Part shown: positions 17,862 to 27,982 of the stretch, one piece after another
Layout of the letters: each line of letters opens with the position of its first letter
How positions within the stretch are numbered: the stretch's first letter is position 1
Assembly: GCA_964526835.1 (NCBI GenBank)
Contig: CAZGMK010000003.1
Coordinates: 62,001-126,000 of the forward strand
DNA length: 64,000 nt
Direction: 5' to 3'
Source: DAOSXA01 sp964526835
GTDB lineage: Bacteria > Zixibacteria > MSB-5A5 > GN15 > FEB-12
The notes under the pieces: model-generated
What the model was told of the DNA's origin: nothing
What the model saw: the letters and a program-made list of their open reading frames with translations, nothing else
Database searches by the model: none
Translations under genes and position numbers: made by a program

Positions 17862-17865
<4 letters not shown>
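17389..17865 (+). CDS. nuoE: NADH-quinone oxidoreductase subunit E (24 kDa)
   Basis: 158 residues with a thioredoxin-like fold carrying the [2Fe-2S] cluster N1a. Ligands lie in QVCHNISCALLG and VECLGSCATAPMMQ. The N-terminal helices (RKSAILPALTVAYRQVGHL) dock onto NuoF. ATGA overlap with nuoD and GTGA overlap with nuoF show coupled translation. A paralogue occurs in the oxidoreductase operon at 54611-55081. Confidence 0.95.
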
Positions 17866-19199
<1,334 letters not shown>

Positions 19200-19210
19200 G
19201 TAGGACCACG

Positions 19211-21787
19211 ATGGCTGAAGATACGGAAAAGAAAGAAACGACGCGGCGCGACCAGAAGGACGAGAACCTGGTGACGCTGACCATTGACGGTCAGGCAGTC
19301 TCGGTCCCGAAGGGGACAACTGTCCTGGAAGCGGCCAACTCGATTGGCATAGACATCCCCACTTTCTGTTGGCACCCGAAGCTCAAGTCAGTGGGCGCCT
19401 GTCGGATGTGTTATGTGGAGATCGAGAAGTTCCCGAAGCTGATGGTCTCTTGCGCCACTGCCGTGATGCCGGATATGGTCGTCTACACCGATTCCGACAA
19501 GGTAAAACAGGGACGCCGGGCCGTGATCGAGTTCATTCTGGCTAATCATCCGCTCGACTGTCCCACCTGCGACAAGGGCGGCGAATGTGATCTACAGAAC
19601 CTGACCTTCGCCCATGGCATCGACGACAGCCGCTTCGAGTTCCGCAAGAATCGTTTCGTCGATGAGGGTATGACCACGACCTTCGACGACCTCAAGATCG
19701 GCCCGGAGATAATTCTCAATCGCAACCGTTGCATACTGTGTTATCGCTGTGTCCGCGCCAACAAGGAAGCTTTCGGCGAGTATGATTTGGGCGTGTACGA
19801 GCGCGGTAATATCGCCCAGATCAATGCCGCTCCCGGGAGACAGGTGGATAATCCGTTCAGCGGCAACTTGGTCGAGATTTGTCCGGTCGGGGCGCTGACC
19901 AACAGCGATTGGCGATACAAGATTCGGGTCTGGTTGACCCAGACTGTCGCCTCCATCTGCCCGTGGACCTCCAGCGGTAGCAATATCCTGTTCTACAAAG
20001 AGGATCATCGCGACAAGATATTCCGTGTTACTTCACGGTGTAATGACGACATCGATGATGGCTGGATTGCCGACGTTACACGATACGGATACCAGATCGT
20101 GAATTCCGAGGATCGGCTCAGGCGTCCGCTGGTGAAGAAAGGCGGCAAGCAAGTCGAGACAAGCTGGGACGAGGCGCTGGATCTAATCCATCAGCGGTTC
20201 ACCGAGATTAAGGCGAAAAAAGGCGCGGTGTGTATAGGCGGTCTTGCCTGGCCCGGCCTTGATAACTCCTCTCTGCATGCCTTCAACAAGTTCATGCGGG
20301 CAGTTATTGGCACGAACAATGTCGATTTTCGATCCGATTACCGGATGTTGCCGGCCTCGGCGGATACGGTCTTCGAAAAACTATGCAGGCAGCCTTTCAG
20401 GATAGCCGACATCGACGACAGCGATGTAATTCTGTCTTTCGGCTCCGACCTGGTTAGTGAGCACCCGAACGAGTATTTGCGGATACGCAAGGCCTTCAAT
20501 TTCCAGAAGCCCCGGATCTACTCAATGAACCCGTATTCGGTGAAGTCCGCCGATGTGGCCGATCTTGAAATTGTCTACAATCCTGGCGCCGACGAGATGG
20601 TCATCAACGCCATCTGTCTGGCTGCAATCGAGGACGGTCTGGTCGAGCAGGCGCATGGCGAGGCGCTGAAGAGCAAGCTCGGACTTGCGGATGCGGCGCG
20701 GGCTGTGGAGCAATGCGGGGTGCAGCTCGAGGATGTCAGGATCATTGCCAGGGCTCTGTCTCAGGGTAGTAAAGTTACGGTCATGCTCGGCGAGCTGATC
20801 GCCCGTTCACACCACAGGGAAGCCATCGCTTCCGCTGTCGCCAACATGACGAAGCTGTTTGGCCTCAATGAGCATGGCCAGGTGGCTGTTCTGGCGCGGT
20901 ACTCCAATTCAGCCGGGGCCCATCGGCTGGGAGTGGCGCCGTATTTGCCGAAGGCGACCGAGGAGGAAATCAAGTCGCTCTGGGGCGGCCTGCCGGAATG
21001 TGAACCTCACAACACCGACGCGATGCTGGCTCTCATGAAGAAGGAAGAGATCCGCGGCGCGATCGTCTTTGGCGGTAACCCGATACACCTGTATCCGGAC
21101 AGGGCGTTTGTGAGAGAGGGCTTTGACAAGCTCGAGTTTTTGGTAGCGTGTGATCTGTTCGAGAGTGATACGACCGAGTTGGCGGATGTAGTTCTGCCTT
21201 TGTGTTCATGGGCTGAGTATCAGGGCGACTACGTGAATCTTGAAGGCCGCGTGCAGACGGCCTACCGGGGCCTCAGGGCGCGCGGCGAGGCGAAACCGGG
21301 ATATGAGATCGCCGCGTTGCTTGCCGAGCGATTCGGCCGCCCGCTGTTCGATTCGGACCAACAGCGTCAGGAGGAGATAGATCGACTTCTCGGCGTCCAG
21401 CCCGAGGCGAGCTGGCCCGCCGACTTCTTAGAGGTTCCGTCGACGGCGGAAGCGATTGAGGGTGAGTATACCCTGCCGCTGTTCATCTGTGATGATCCCC
21501 ATCACTGCGGCCACCTGACCGAGAAGGCGCCGTCTTTGGCCAATTTCCAGGGTGAGGCGTATGTTGAAATTTCCTCTGACCTGGCCGCTCGTTACGAGCT
21601 GACTGAAGACGATTCTGTCCGGGTGGAGTCGCCGGTGGCGAAAGTCATTGCCCCGGTGCGGATTTCCGAATGGCTGGACAGCGATGTGGTTCGGCTGCCT
21701 CGTAATTTCGCCTCGACCGAGGCCAATTCGCTGCTGATGCGCAAGCGGCGGGTCGACCGGGTAAAGATCAGCAAGGTGGAGAAGTAG
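19211..21787 (+). CDS. nuoG: NADH-quinone oxidoreductase subunit G (75 kDa)
   Basis: 858 residues; the ATG at 19211 follows TAGGTAGGA. After a charged 20-residue lead come the [2Fe-2S] N1b domain (GIDIPTFCWHPKLKSVGACR), the His-Cys3 cluster HPLDCPTCDKGGECDLQ, and the NRCILCYRCVRA ... LVEICPVGAL pair for further 4Fe-4S clusters. From about residue 210 onward is a molybdopterin-oxidoreductase-like domain without cofactor function, ending in a short beta barrel. The subunit carries electrons from NuoF towards NuoI. It is full length and intact. Confidence 0.95.
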   Translation: MAEDTEKKETTRRDQKDENLVTLTIDGQAVSVPKGTTVLEAANSIGIDIPTFCWHPKLKSVGACRMCYVEIEKFPKLMVSCATAVMPDMVVYTDSDKVKQGRRAVIEFILANHPLDCPTCDKGGECDLQNLTFAHGIDDSRFEFRKNRFVDEGMTTTFDDLKIGPEIILNRNRCILCYRCVRANKEAFGEYDLGVYERGNIAQINAAPGRQVDNPFSGNLVEICPVGALTNSDWRYKIRVWLTQTVASICPWTSSGSNILFYKEDHRDKIFRVTSRCNDDIDDGWIADVTRYGYQIVNSEDRLRRPLVKKGGKQVETSWDEALDLIHQRFTEIKAKKGAVCIGGLAWPGLDNSSLHAFNKFMRAVIGTNNVDFRSDYRMLPASADTVFEKLCRQPFRIADIDDSDVILSFGSDLVSEHPNEYLRIRKAFNFQKPRIYSMNPYSVKSADVADLEIVYNPGADEMVINAICLAAIEDGLVEQAHGEALKSKLGLADAARAVEQCGVQLEDVRIIARALSQGSKVTVMLGELIARSHHREAIASAVANMTKLFGLNEHGQVAVLARYSNSAGAHRLGVAPYLPKATEEEIKSLWGGLPECEPHNTDAMLALMKKEEIRGAIVFGGNPIHLYPDRAFVREGFDKLEFLVACDLFESDTTELADVVLPLCSWAEYQGDYVNLEGRVQTAYRGLRARGEAKPGYEIAALLAERFGRPLFDSDQQRQEEIDRLLGVQPEASWPADFLEVPSTAEAIEGEYTLPLFICDDPHHCGHLTEKAPSLANFQGEAYVEISSDLAARYELTEDDSVRVESPVAKVIAPVRISEWLDSDVVRLPRNFASTEANSLLMRKRRVDRVKISKVEK

Positions 21788-21790
21788 CCG

Positions 21791-22774
21791 ATGCTCGAAA
21801 TGATAATCATATCGTCGCTCAAGGTTGCTGTCGTTGTCGGCGCGGTCCTCACGGCCTGTGCTTATTCGACTTACCTGGAGCGCAAAGTGGTCGGTCATTT
21901 GCAGCATCGCATTGGTCCAAGTTACGCCGGACCGTATGGCCTACTGCAACCTATAGCCGATGCGGTGAAGCTGGTTTTCAAGGAGGACATTGTTCCCAGC
22001 CGGGCCGAGCGGATCACTTATTTGCTCGCACCCATAGTGGCTTTTGTTCCCCCGCTGCTCACTTTTGCGGTGGTTCCGTTCGCTCCCGACGGCGAGCTGT
22101 TCGGCTATGAAATCCAGGGTGTCATTTCGGACCTCAACATCGCCCTGCTGTATATCTTCGCGATTGGTTCACTGGAAGTCTACGGAATCGTCCTGGCCGG
22201 TTGGTCGTCCGGTTCGAAGTACTCGTTGCTCGGTGGAATACGTTCCTCGGCCCAGATGATCTCATATGAGATCGGCTATGGTCTGTCGATAATAGGGGTT
22301 CTGTTGATTGCCAACACGCTTTCGCTTCGTGAGATTGTGGAGCAGCAGTCCTCGGTTGGTGATTGGTTCATTTTCCGCCAGCCGGTGGCCTTCTTCCTAT
22401 TCCTGGCCTGCGCCATTGCGGAGACAAACCGCGCTCCGTTTGATATGCCGGAGGCGGAGTCGGAGTTGGTCGGCGGCTACCATACCGAGTATTCATCGAT
22501 GCGCTTTGCCACCTTCTTCATAGGCGAATACGCCGCGATGCTGGCCGCTTCAGCTTTGGCCGCAACGCTGTTTCTGGGAGGTTGGCAGGGTCCATGGCTG
22601 CCGGGCCTGGTCTGGTTCCTTATCAAGGTATTTGTTTTCATGTTTTTCTATATATGGCTGCGGGCGACCTTTCCGAGATTCCGTTACGACCAGCTCATGA
22701 ATTTCGGCTGGAAAGTCTTGTTCCCGCTGGCCATGTTGAATACTATAGTCACGGCCATAATTGTAATGACGTGA
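21791..22774 (+). CDS. nuoH: NADH-quinone oxidoreductase subunit H
   Basis: 327 residues with about eight membrane helices. YLERKVVGHLQHRIGPSYAG and GLLQPIADAVKLVFKED are the conserved loop and helix that close the quinone chamber, and AETNRAPFDMPEAESELVGG is the family's most conserved segment. The C-terminal LRATFPRFRYDQLMNFGWK also matches. It connects the Q-module to the membrane arm. It begins 3 bases after nuoG. Confidence 0.96.
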   Translation: MLEMIIISSLKVAVVVGAVLTACAYSTYLERKVVGHLQHRIGPSYAGPYGLLQPIADAVKLVFKEDIVPSRAERITYLLAPIVAFVPPLLTFAVVPFAPDGELFGYEIQGVISDLNIALLYIFAIGSLEVYGIVLAGWSSGSKYSLLGGIRSSAQMISYEIGYGLSIIGVLLIANTLSLREIVEQQSSVGDWFIFRQPVAFFLFLACAIAETNRAPFDMPEAESELVGGYHTEYSSMRFATFFIGEYAAMLAASALAATLFLGGWQGPWLPGLVWFLIKVFVFMFFYIWLRATFPRFRYDQLMNFGWKVLFPLAMLNTIVTAIIVMT

Positions 22775-22790
22775 TCGGAGCGGCAGGACG

Positions 22791-23297
22791 ATGAGAGAAG
22801 TAGCCAAGGCATTTGTAAACGTCCTCTTCAGGATGCCGGTCGGGTTCTGGGTGACCTTCAAGCACCTGTTCCGCAAACCGGTGACGCTGGATTATCCGCG
22901 CAAGAAGAAGCCTATGGCGCCGCGTTACCGCGGGAAGCACTATCTCGAACGGTACGATGACGGGACCGAGCGATGTGTATGCTGTGGTTTGTGCGCCGCC
23001 GCTTGTCCCGCCGATGCGATCTACATGGAGCCGGAGGAGAACGAAAAGGGCGAACGACAGGCGAAGATCTACGAGATAAACCTCATCCGATGTATCTTCT
23101 GTGGTTTCTGCGAAGAGGCTTGCCCGGAGGAGGCGATCTTCCTCGGGCACGAGTATGAGTTCTCCGCCTACGATCGTAACTCGTTTATCTACACGAAGGA
23201 AGAGATGCTGGTTCCGCATCCGCGCAAGGACAACCCATTCAAACGCATCTATCGCCGGGTGCGAAAAGCCTACGGAGTGACGGACAAACCGAAATGA
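22791..23297 (+). CDS. nuoI: NADH-quinone oxidoreductase subunit I
   Basis: 168 residues carrying two [4Fe-4S] clusters (N6a, N6b): CVCCGLCAAACPADAI and CIFCGFCEEACPEEAI. An amphipathic N-terminal helix (VTFKHLFRKPVTLDYP) sits on the membrane, and RYRGKHYLERYDDGTERC leads into the first cluster. The subunit hands electrons to NuoB. It overlaps nuoJ by 4 bases. Confidence 0.96.
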   Translation: MREVAKAFVNVLFRMPVGFWVTFKHLFRKPVTLDYPRKKKPMAPRYRGKHYLERYDDGTERCVCCGLCAAACPADAIYMEPEENEKGERQAKIYEINLIRCIFCGFCEEACPEEAIFLGHEYEFSAYDRNSFIYTKEEMLVPHPRKDNPFKRIYRRVRKAYGVTDKPK

Positions 23298-23881
23298 CCA
23301 TCGACACGATCATATTCGCCGTTTCGGCCATAATTGCAATCTTCGGTGCGGTCATGATGATCGCCCAGCGCAATCCCGTGGCTTCCGTCCTGTATCTCAT
23401 CCTCTCAATGGTCGCGCAGGCGGTCCTGTACATTCAGTTGAGTGCGGTGTTCATGGCTGTTATCCTGCTGATTGTTTACGCCGGCGCGATCCTGGTTCTC
23501 TTCCTTTTTGTCATCATGCTGCTTAACCTGCGTGGTACCGAGGACCTGGGGCAGGAGAGCTACCCGATGAGGACAGGCGCCAAAGTTATCCTGGCCGGGC
23601 TGTTCTTTGTCGAAGGTACATTCGTGGTCAAAAGCGGGTTCTTCCCGGAGGCCGGCCCGACCGGCATGCTTCAGTCCATGCCCGAGACCTTCGGGAGCGT
23701 AGAAGCCGTGGCCGAGTTGCTGTTTACGAAGTACCTGTATCCTTTCGAGTTGACATCGATTCTGCTGCTTTCGGCCATCGTCGGGGCAGTGGTTCTGGCG
23801 AAGCGTTTCCGGGAGAACTCGGAGCCGACCGTGGGCATCGAGTCGCAAGATGCAACCAACGACGTTGAGGCAGGAGGCTGA
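23294..23881 (+). CDS. nuoJ: NADH-quinone oxidoreductase subunit J
   Basis: 195 residues with five membrane helices. ASVLYLILSMVAQAVLYIQL and the helix VYAGAILVLFLFVIMLL, including the conserved pi-bulge region near Tyr-Ala-Gly, are typical of NuoJ. The C-terminus (ILLLSAIVGAVVLAKRF) is the last helix, followed by a soluble tail. It is an antiporter-module connector in the membrane arm. ATGA overlap with nuoI. Confidence 0.94.
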   Translation: MTIDTIIFAVSAIIAIFGAVMMIAQRNPVASVLYLILSMVAQAVLYIQLSAVFMAVILLIVYAGAILVLFLFVIMLLNLRGTEDLGQESYPMRTGAKVILAGLFFVEGTFVVKSGFFPEAGPTGMLQSMPETFGSVEAVAELLFTKYLYPFELTSILLLSAIVGAVVLAKRFRENSEPTVGIESQDATNDVEAGG

Positions 23882-23882
23882 T

Positions 23883-24185
23883 ATGGTCGGCGTTCCCGCC
23901 TACTTGATCGTCGCCATGGTGCTGTTTGCTATAGGTACTGTTGGCGTATTGATCAGTCGCAACCTGATCATCCTGTTCATGTCCATTGAGTTGATGCTCA
24001 ATGCCGCTAATCTGGGTCTTATTGCGTTTTCCCGGGCGCTGAACATCACCGACGGGCATGCCATCGTGTTCCTGGCGCTGACTGTCGCGGCCGCCGAGGC
24101 GGCGGTCGGCCTCGCGCTGATAATCACGGTCTTCCGCAATCGGGAGACAATAAGTGTGGACCGCTACAACCTGATGAAATGGTGA
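23883..24185 (+). CDS. nuoK: NADH-quinone oxidoreductase subunit K
   Basis: 100 residues from the ATG at 23883, which has a strong AGGAGG just upstream. Three helices are present. The buried glutamates used in proton transfer lie in FMSIELMLNAANLGLIAF and ALTVAAAEAAVGLALI, as in MrpC-related NuoK. The length is normal. It starts one base after the nuoJ stop. Confidence 0.95.
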   Translation: MVGVPAYLIVAMVLFAIGTVGVLISRNLIILFMSIELMLNAANLGLIAFSRALNITDGHAIVFLALTVAAAEAAVGLALIITVFRNRETISVDRYNLMKW

Positions 24186-24199
24186 GGCGATAGACAATC

Positions 24200-26137
24200 A
24201 TGGCGGACTATCTGTTCCTGGTTCCACTGCTGCCGCTGATCGGCGTTTTGATCAACGGTTTGCTGCTCGGACGTCTGTCGCGGTCGGTCGTCAACCTGGT
24301 GGCATGTGCGACGGTTGGCCTCTCCTTTGTCCTCTCGGCTTTGCTGTTCTTCGAACTACGGAGCCTTCCATCCGATTCGCGGATTATTGAGCAGGTTCTG
24401 TTTACATGGATTCCCTCCGGAGCGCTGAAGGTCAACATCGGTTTTCTTCTGGATCCTCTGTCGGCCGTGATGATCCTGGTGGTGAGCGGAGTGGGTTTTC
24501 TCATTCATGTGTATTCAACCGGCTACATGGCTCACGATCCGGGCTTCGGCCGGTATTTTACGTATCTGAACCTGTTCACCTTCGCCATGCTGACCCTTGT
24601 CCTGGCCGATAATTACCTGCTAATGTTCGTGGGCTGGGAAGGAGTCGGGCTGTGTTCATACTTGCTGATCGGCTTCTGGTATGAGCGCAAATCGGCCAGT
24701 GATGCCGGCAAGAAGGCCTTCATTGTCAACCGAATCGGTGACTTCGGTTTCCTTATCGCGATGTTCATCATCTTCTGGCAGGTCGGCTCGCTCGATTTTC
24801 TGACAGTCATGGAGACCGCTCCTCATGTCTTCATTGCGGGCGGCGGCCTCATCACTGCCGCGTGCATCCTGATGTTCGTGGGGGCAACAGGCAAGTCGGC
24901 TCAGATACCTCTCTATGTTTGGCTGCCAGATGCCATGGAGGGCCCGACCCCGGTCTCGGCTCTGATCCATGCCGCGACGATGGTGACCGCGGGGGTTTAT
25001 ATGATCGCGCGCTCGAATGTCCTGTACCTGATGGCCCCCGATGCCCTGGGAGTCGTGGCCGTCATCGGCGCCGCGACCGCCCTGTTCGCCGCCACCATCG
25101 GGCTCGCTCAGAACGACATCAAGCGTGTCCTGGCCTATTCCACCGTCAGTCAGTTGGGATACATGTTCCTGGCCTGCGGTGTGGCTGCCTTTACCGCCGG
25201 GATATTTCACCTGATGACCCATGCTTTCTTCAAGGCGTTGCTGTTCCTGGCCTCGGGGGCTGTTATCCACGCGATGTCCGATGAGCAGGATATGCGCAAG
25301 ATGGGCAATCTGAGGAAGTATCTGCCCGTCACCTATATCACCATGCTGATCGCCACTCTGGCCATCAGCGGCATCCCCGGATTCAGCGGCTTCTTCTCCA
25401 AGGATGAGATTCTGTGGAAGTCCTTCTCCTCCGATCACGGTCACTGGCTCCTCTGGCTGATTGGCTTCGTTACGGCCGGCCTCACGGCGTTCTACATGTT
25501 CCGCCTTATCTATCTTACGTTTCACGGTCAGGAGCGTATGGACGAGCACACGCGCGAACATATCCATGAGGCGCCCAGGTCAATGACTGTTCCCCTGATG
25601 GTGCTGGCGGTGTTGTCGGTAGTTGGCGGTTGGGTCGGGATTCCGCACATCTTCGGAGTGACGAATTACTTCGAGCATTGGCTGGAGCCGGTCATGGCAG
25701 GCCCTTCCCATGAGGCCGCTGTTCACGCTCTGGCGGCCAGCGGCGCCGACACCGGGATGGAGTGGTTGCTGATGGTGCTGTCGGTGGTGCTTGTGCTCAC
25801 GGCCATATTCGCCGCTCGCAAGATATACAAGTCTTCGCCGGAGCTGGCCACCAGGCTGAGGGAGAGGATGTCCGGTGTTCATCGCGTGCTGCTTAACAAA
25901 TACTATGTCGATGAGTTCTATCATGCGGTCGTGGTTCGTCCGGTCGTGGGCGGATCGATCTTCCTCTGGAAGATTGTGGATGTAGTCCTTATCGACGGCC
26001 TGATCAACGGCGCGGCGGCAGTTTACGGCGACATCTCGCAGCTACTGCGCCGGGCTCAGACCGGTCGCATTCGCAGCTATGCGACTGTATTTGTCTTTGG
26101 GGTCGTCGCGGTGTTGGCGTTCTACGTGTGGCGATAG
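24200..26137 (+). CDS. nuoL: NADH-quinone oxidoreductase subunit L
   Basis: 645 residues with about 15-16 membrane helices: the distal proton-pumping antiporter-like subunit. MFVGWEGVGLCSYLLIGFWY holds the conserved helix-5 Glu, and QIPLYVWLPDAMEGPTPVSA with LIHAATMVTAGVYMIAR form the central channel. AQNDIKRVLAYSTVSQLGYM and FKALLFLASGAVIHAM supply conserved Lys and His residues. The long C-terminal part (from residue about 540) would form the lateral helix. Intact and full length. Confidence 0.95.
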   Translation: MADYLFLVPLLPLIGVLINGLLLGRLSRSVVNLVACATVGLSFVLSALLFFELRSLPSDSRIIEQVLFTWIPSGALKVNIGFLLDPLSAVMILVVSGVGFLIHVYSTGYMAHDPGFGRYFTYLNLFTFAMLTLVLADNYLLMFVGWEGVGLCSYLLIGFWYERKSASDAGKKAFIVNRIGDFGFLIAMFIIFWQVGSLDFLTVMETAPHVFIAGGGLITAACILMFVGATGKSAQIPLYVWLPDAMEGPTPVSALIHAATMVTAGVYMIARSNVLYLMAPDALGVVAVIGAATALFAATIGLAQNDIKRVLAYSTVSQLGYMFLACGVAAFTAGIFHLMTHAFFKALLFLASGAVIHAMSDEQDMRKMGNLRKYLPVTYITMLIATLAISGIPGFSGFFSKDEILWKSFSSDHGHWLLWLIGFVTAGLTAFYMFRLIYLTFHGQERMDEHTREHIHEAPRSMTVPLMVLAVLSVVGGWVGIPHIFGVTNYFEHWLEPVMAGPSHEAAVHALAASGADTGMEWLLMVLSVVLVLTAIFAARKIYKSSPELATRLRERMSGVHRVLLNKYYVDEFYHAVVVRPVVGGSIFLWKIVDVVLIDGLINGAAAVYGDISQLLRRAQTGRIRSYATVFVFGVVAVLAFYVWR

Positions 26138-26149
26138 AGGGAAGAGTTT

Positions 26150-27724
26150 ATGGAAGATCACATTCTGACATTGATTACATTCTTCCCGACCCTCGGGGCC
26201 GCCCTGCTGCTGCTCGTTCCGAAGCAGCAACACGACAGCATACGCTCGATCAGCCTGATCGTGGCTTTTGTGACGATGCTGCTGTCGTTTCTGCTGTGGG
26301 GAATGTTCGATCCGTTGGCCAGCGGTATGCAGTTCGAAGTCAACACTGCCTGGATCAGCAGCTTCGGCATAAGCTATCATCTCGGCATAGACGGCATCTC
26401 GTTGCTGCTCATCATACTGACTTCGATTCTCACGGTCATTTGCATCATCTTCTCCTGGAAGTCTATCACCGACGGGGTAAAGGGGTTCTTCATCTCGATG
26501 CTTCTGCTCGAGACCGGTATGATCGGAGTCTTCTGCGCGCTCGATCTGTTCATGTTCTATGTTTTCTGGGAAGTGATGCTTGTCCCGATGTACTTCATCA
26601 TCGGAGTGTGGGGCGGACCTCGCCGAATCTATGCCGCCATCAAGTTCGTGCTGTTTACAATGTTCGGGTCCCTGCTGATGCTGGTCGCCGTGCTGTGGGT
26701 CCTCTTCGAGTATCAGAAATTCGCCGGTGTCTACACCTTCGACATGATGAAGCTGGCCGAAATGCCGATCGACTACCAGGCGCAAATATGGCTATTCGGC
26801 GCCTTCGCGCTCGCCTTTGCCATCAAGGTGCCTCTCTGGCCTCTGCATACCTGGCTCCCCGATGCTCATGTTCAGGCGCCGACAGCCGGCTCGGTCATAC
26901 TGGCGGGGGTGCTGCTGAAAATGGGCACGTACGGCTTCCTTCGTATATGCCTGCCGATGTTCCCCGATGCCAGTGTTGCGGCGGTACCGCTGATCGGCGT
27001 GCTGTCGATAATCGCGATCATTTACGGCGCCCTGGTGGCTATGGTCCAGAAAGATGTCAAGTCGCTGGTGGCTTTCTCTTCGGTTTCCCACATGGGATTC
27101 TGTATGCTGGGCATGTTCGCGCTCAACACTCAAGGCCTCCAGGGTTCGGTCATGCAGATGATCAACCACGGAGTATCGACAGGGGCGCTCTTTCTTGTGG
27201 TAGGTATGATCTACGATCGCAGGCACACGAGAATGATCAGCGAGTTCGGCGGGATCGCCAAGGTGATGCCGTTCTACTCGGCGGTGTTCATGATAGTGAT
27301 GTTGTCGTCGATCGGCCTGCCGTTCACCAACGGCTTCGTCGGCGAGTTCCTGGTGCTGTTGGGCGTTTTCAAGGCGAATGCGGTCTTCGGTGTACTGGCG
27401 GCGTCGGGTGTGATTCTGGCCGCCTGTTACATGCTCTGGATGTACCAGCGCGTGATATTCGGCAAGCTAACGAATCCGGCCAACGAGAAACTTACCGATA
27501 TCAACCTGCGCGAGAAACTTACGGTCGTGCCGCTGGTGCTGCTGATTTTCTGGATCGGTATCTACCCGAAGCCGCTATTGGATCGTATTGAGCCGGCGGT
27601 TCGTGGAATCCTGCAGCAAATGACTAAAGCGCATACGGTTCAAATCGATCCGGATCGCGGCGTGATAAAACCCGTGGACAGCGATACCTGGACTATCGAG
27701 TCGCTGGTCGATAGAGGCAAGTGA
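26150..27724 (+). CDS. nuoM: NADH-quinone oxidoreductase subunit M
   Basis: 524 residues, about 14 membrane helices. FYVFWEVMLVPMYFIIGVWG has the helix-5 Glu, KVPLWPLHTWLPDAHVQAPT and SVILAGVLLKMGTYGFLR the channel lysines, and AMVQKDVKSLVAFSSVSHMG the helix-8 Lys. It is the second antiporter-like pump subunit. Its last bases are the start region of the glutaredoxin-like gene, so the two are translated together. Confidence 0.95.
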   Translation: MEDHILTLITFFPTLGAALLLLVPKQQHDSIRSISLIVAFVTMLLSFLLWGMFDPLASGMQFEVNTAWISSFGISYHLGIDGISLLLIILTSILTVICIIFSWKSITDGVKGFFISMLLLETGMIGVFCALDLFMFYVFWEVMLVPMYFIIGVWGGPRRIYAAIKFVLFTMFGSLLMLVAVLWVLFEYQKFAGVYTFDMMKLAEMPIDYQAQIWLFGAFALAFAIKVPLWPLHTWLPDAHVQAPTAGSVILAGVLLKMGTYGFLRICLPMFPDASVAAVPLIGVLSIIAIIYGALVAMVQKDVKSLVAFSSVSHMGFCMLGMFALNTQGLQGSVMQMINHGVSTGALFLVVGMIYDRRHTRMISEFGGIAKVMPFYSAVFMIVMLSSIGLPFTNGFVGEFLVLLGVFKANAVFGVLAASGVILAACYMLWMYQRVIFGKLTNPANEKLTDINLREKLTVVPLVLLIFWIGIYPKPLLDRIEPAVRGILQQMTKAHTVQIDPDRGVIKPVDSDTWTIESLVDRGK

Positions 27725-27726
27725 CA

Positions 27727-27939
27727 ATGGCTGATGTGATTATATATACCAAGGCGGGCTGTCCGTACTGCGCGGCGGCGAAAAAGCACTATGCGGAAAA
27801 CGGTGTGGCCTACGATGAGGTCGACATTCACAATACGCCGGGGGCCAGGGACAAGGTCATTGAACTGACCGACGGTGAACGGATTGTTCCGGTGATCCTG
27901 GACCGCGGTGAATTGAAAATCGGATTCGGTGGCGGATGA
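27727..27939 (+). CDS. Small glutaredoxin-like protein inside the nuo operon
   Basis: 70 residues. The ATG at 27727 has GAGG 9 bases upstream; a GTG two codons earlier overlaps the nuoM stop. VIIYTKAGCPYCAAAKKHY is the thioredoxin-fold first strand with a CxxC redox pair, and ERIVPVILDRGELKIGFGGG gives the cis-Pro loop and the glycine-rich C-terminus. The short size and GFGGG end resemble the 'Uxx-star' group of glutaredoxin-like (seleno)proteins; here both active-site residues are cysteine. It probably reduces disulfides or carries thiol redox signals. Its place between nuoM and nuoN is unusual. Confidence 0.85.
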   Translation: MADVIIYTKAGCPYCAAAKKHYAENGVAYDEVDIHNTPGARDKVIELTDGERIVPVILDRGELKIGFGGG

Positions 27940-27982
27940 GGGTTTTAGCTTCGGCGACGGTCGTCGTCGGTTCTGAGTAAAT

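Noticed and set aside
24656..25567. Open frame of 303 codons antisense to nuoL
   Set aside because: A hydrophilic, low-complexity product that mirrors membrane-protein codons; typical shadow.
26128..27591. Open frame of 487 codons in another + frame over nuoM
   Set aside because: The translated protein is Arg/Cys-rich with no domain, while nuoM fully explains the region.
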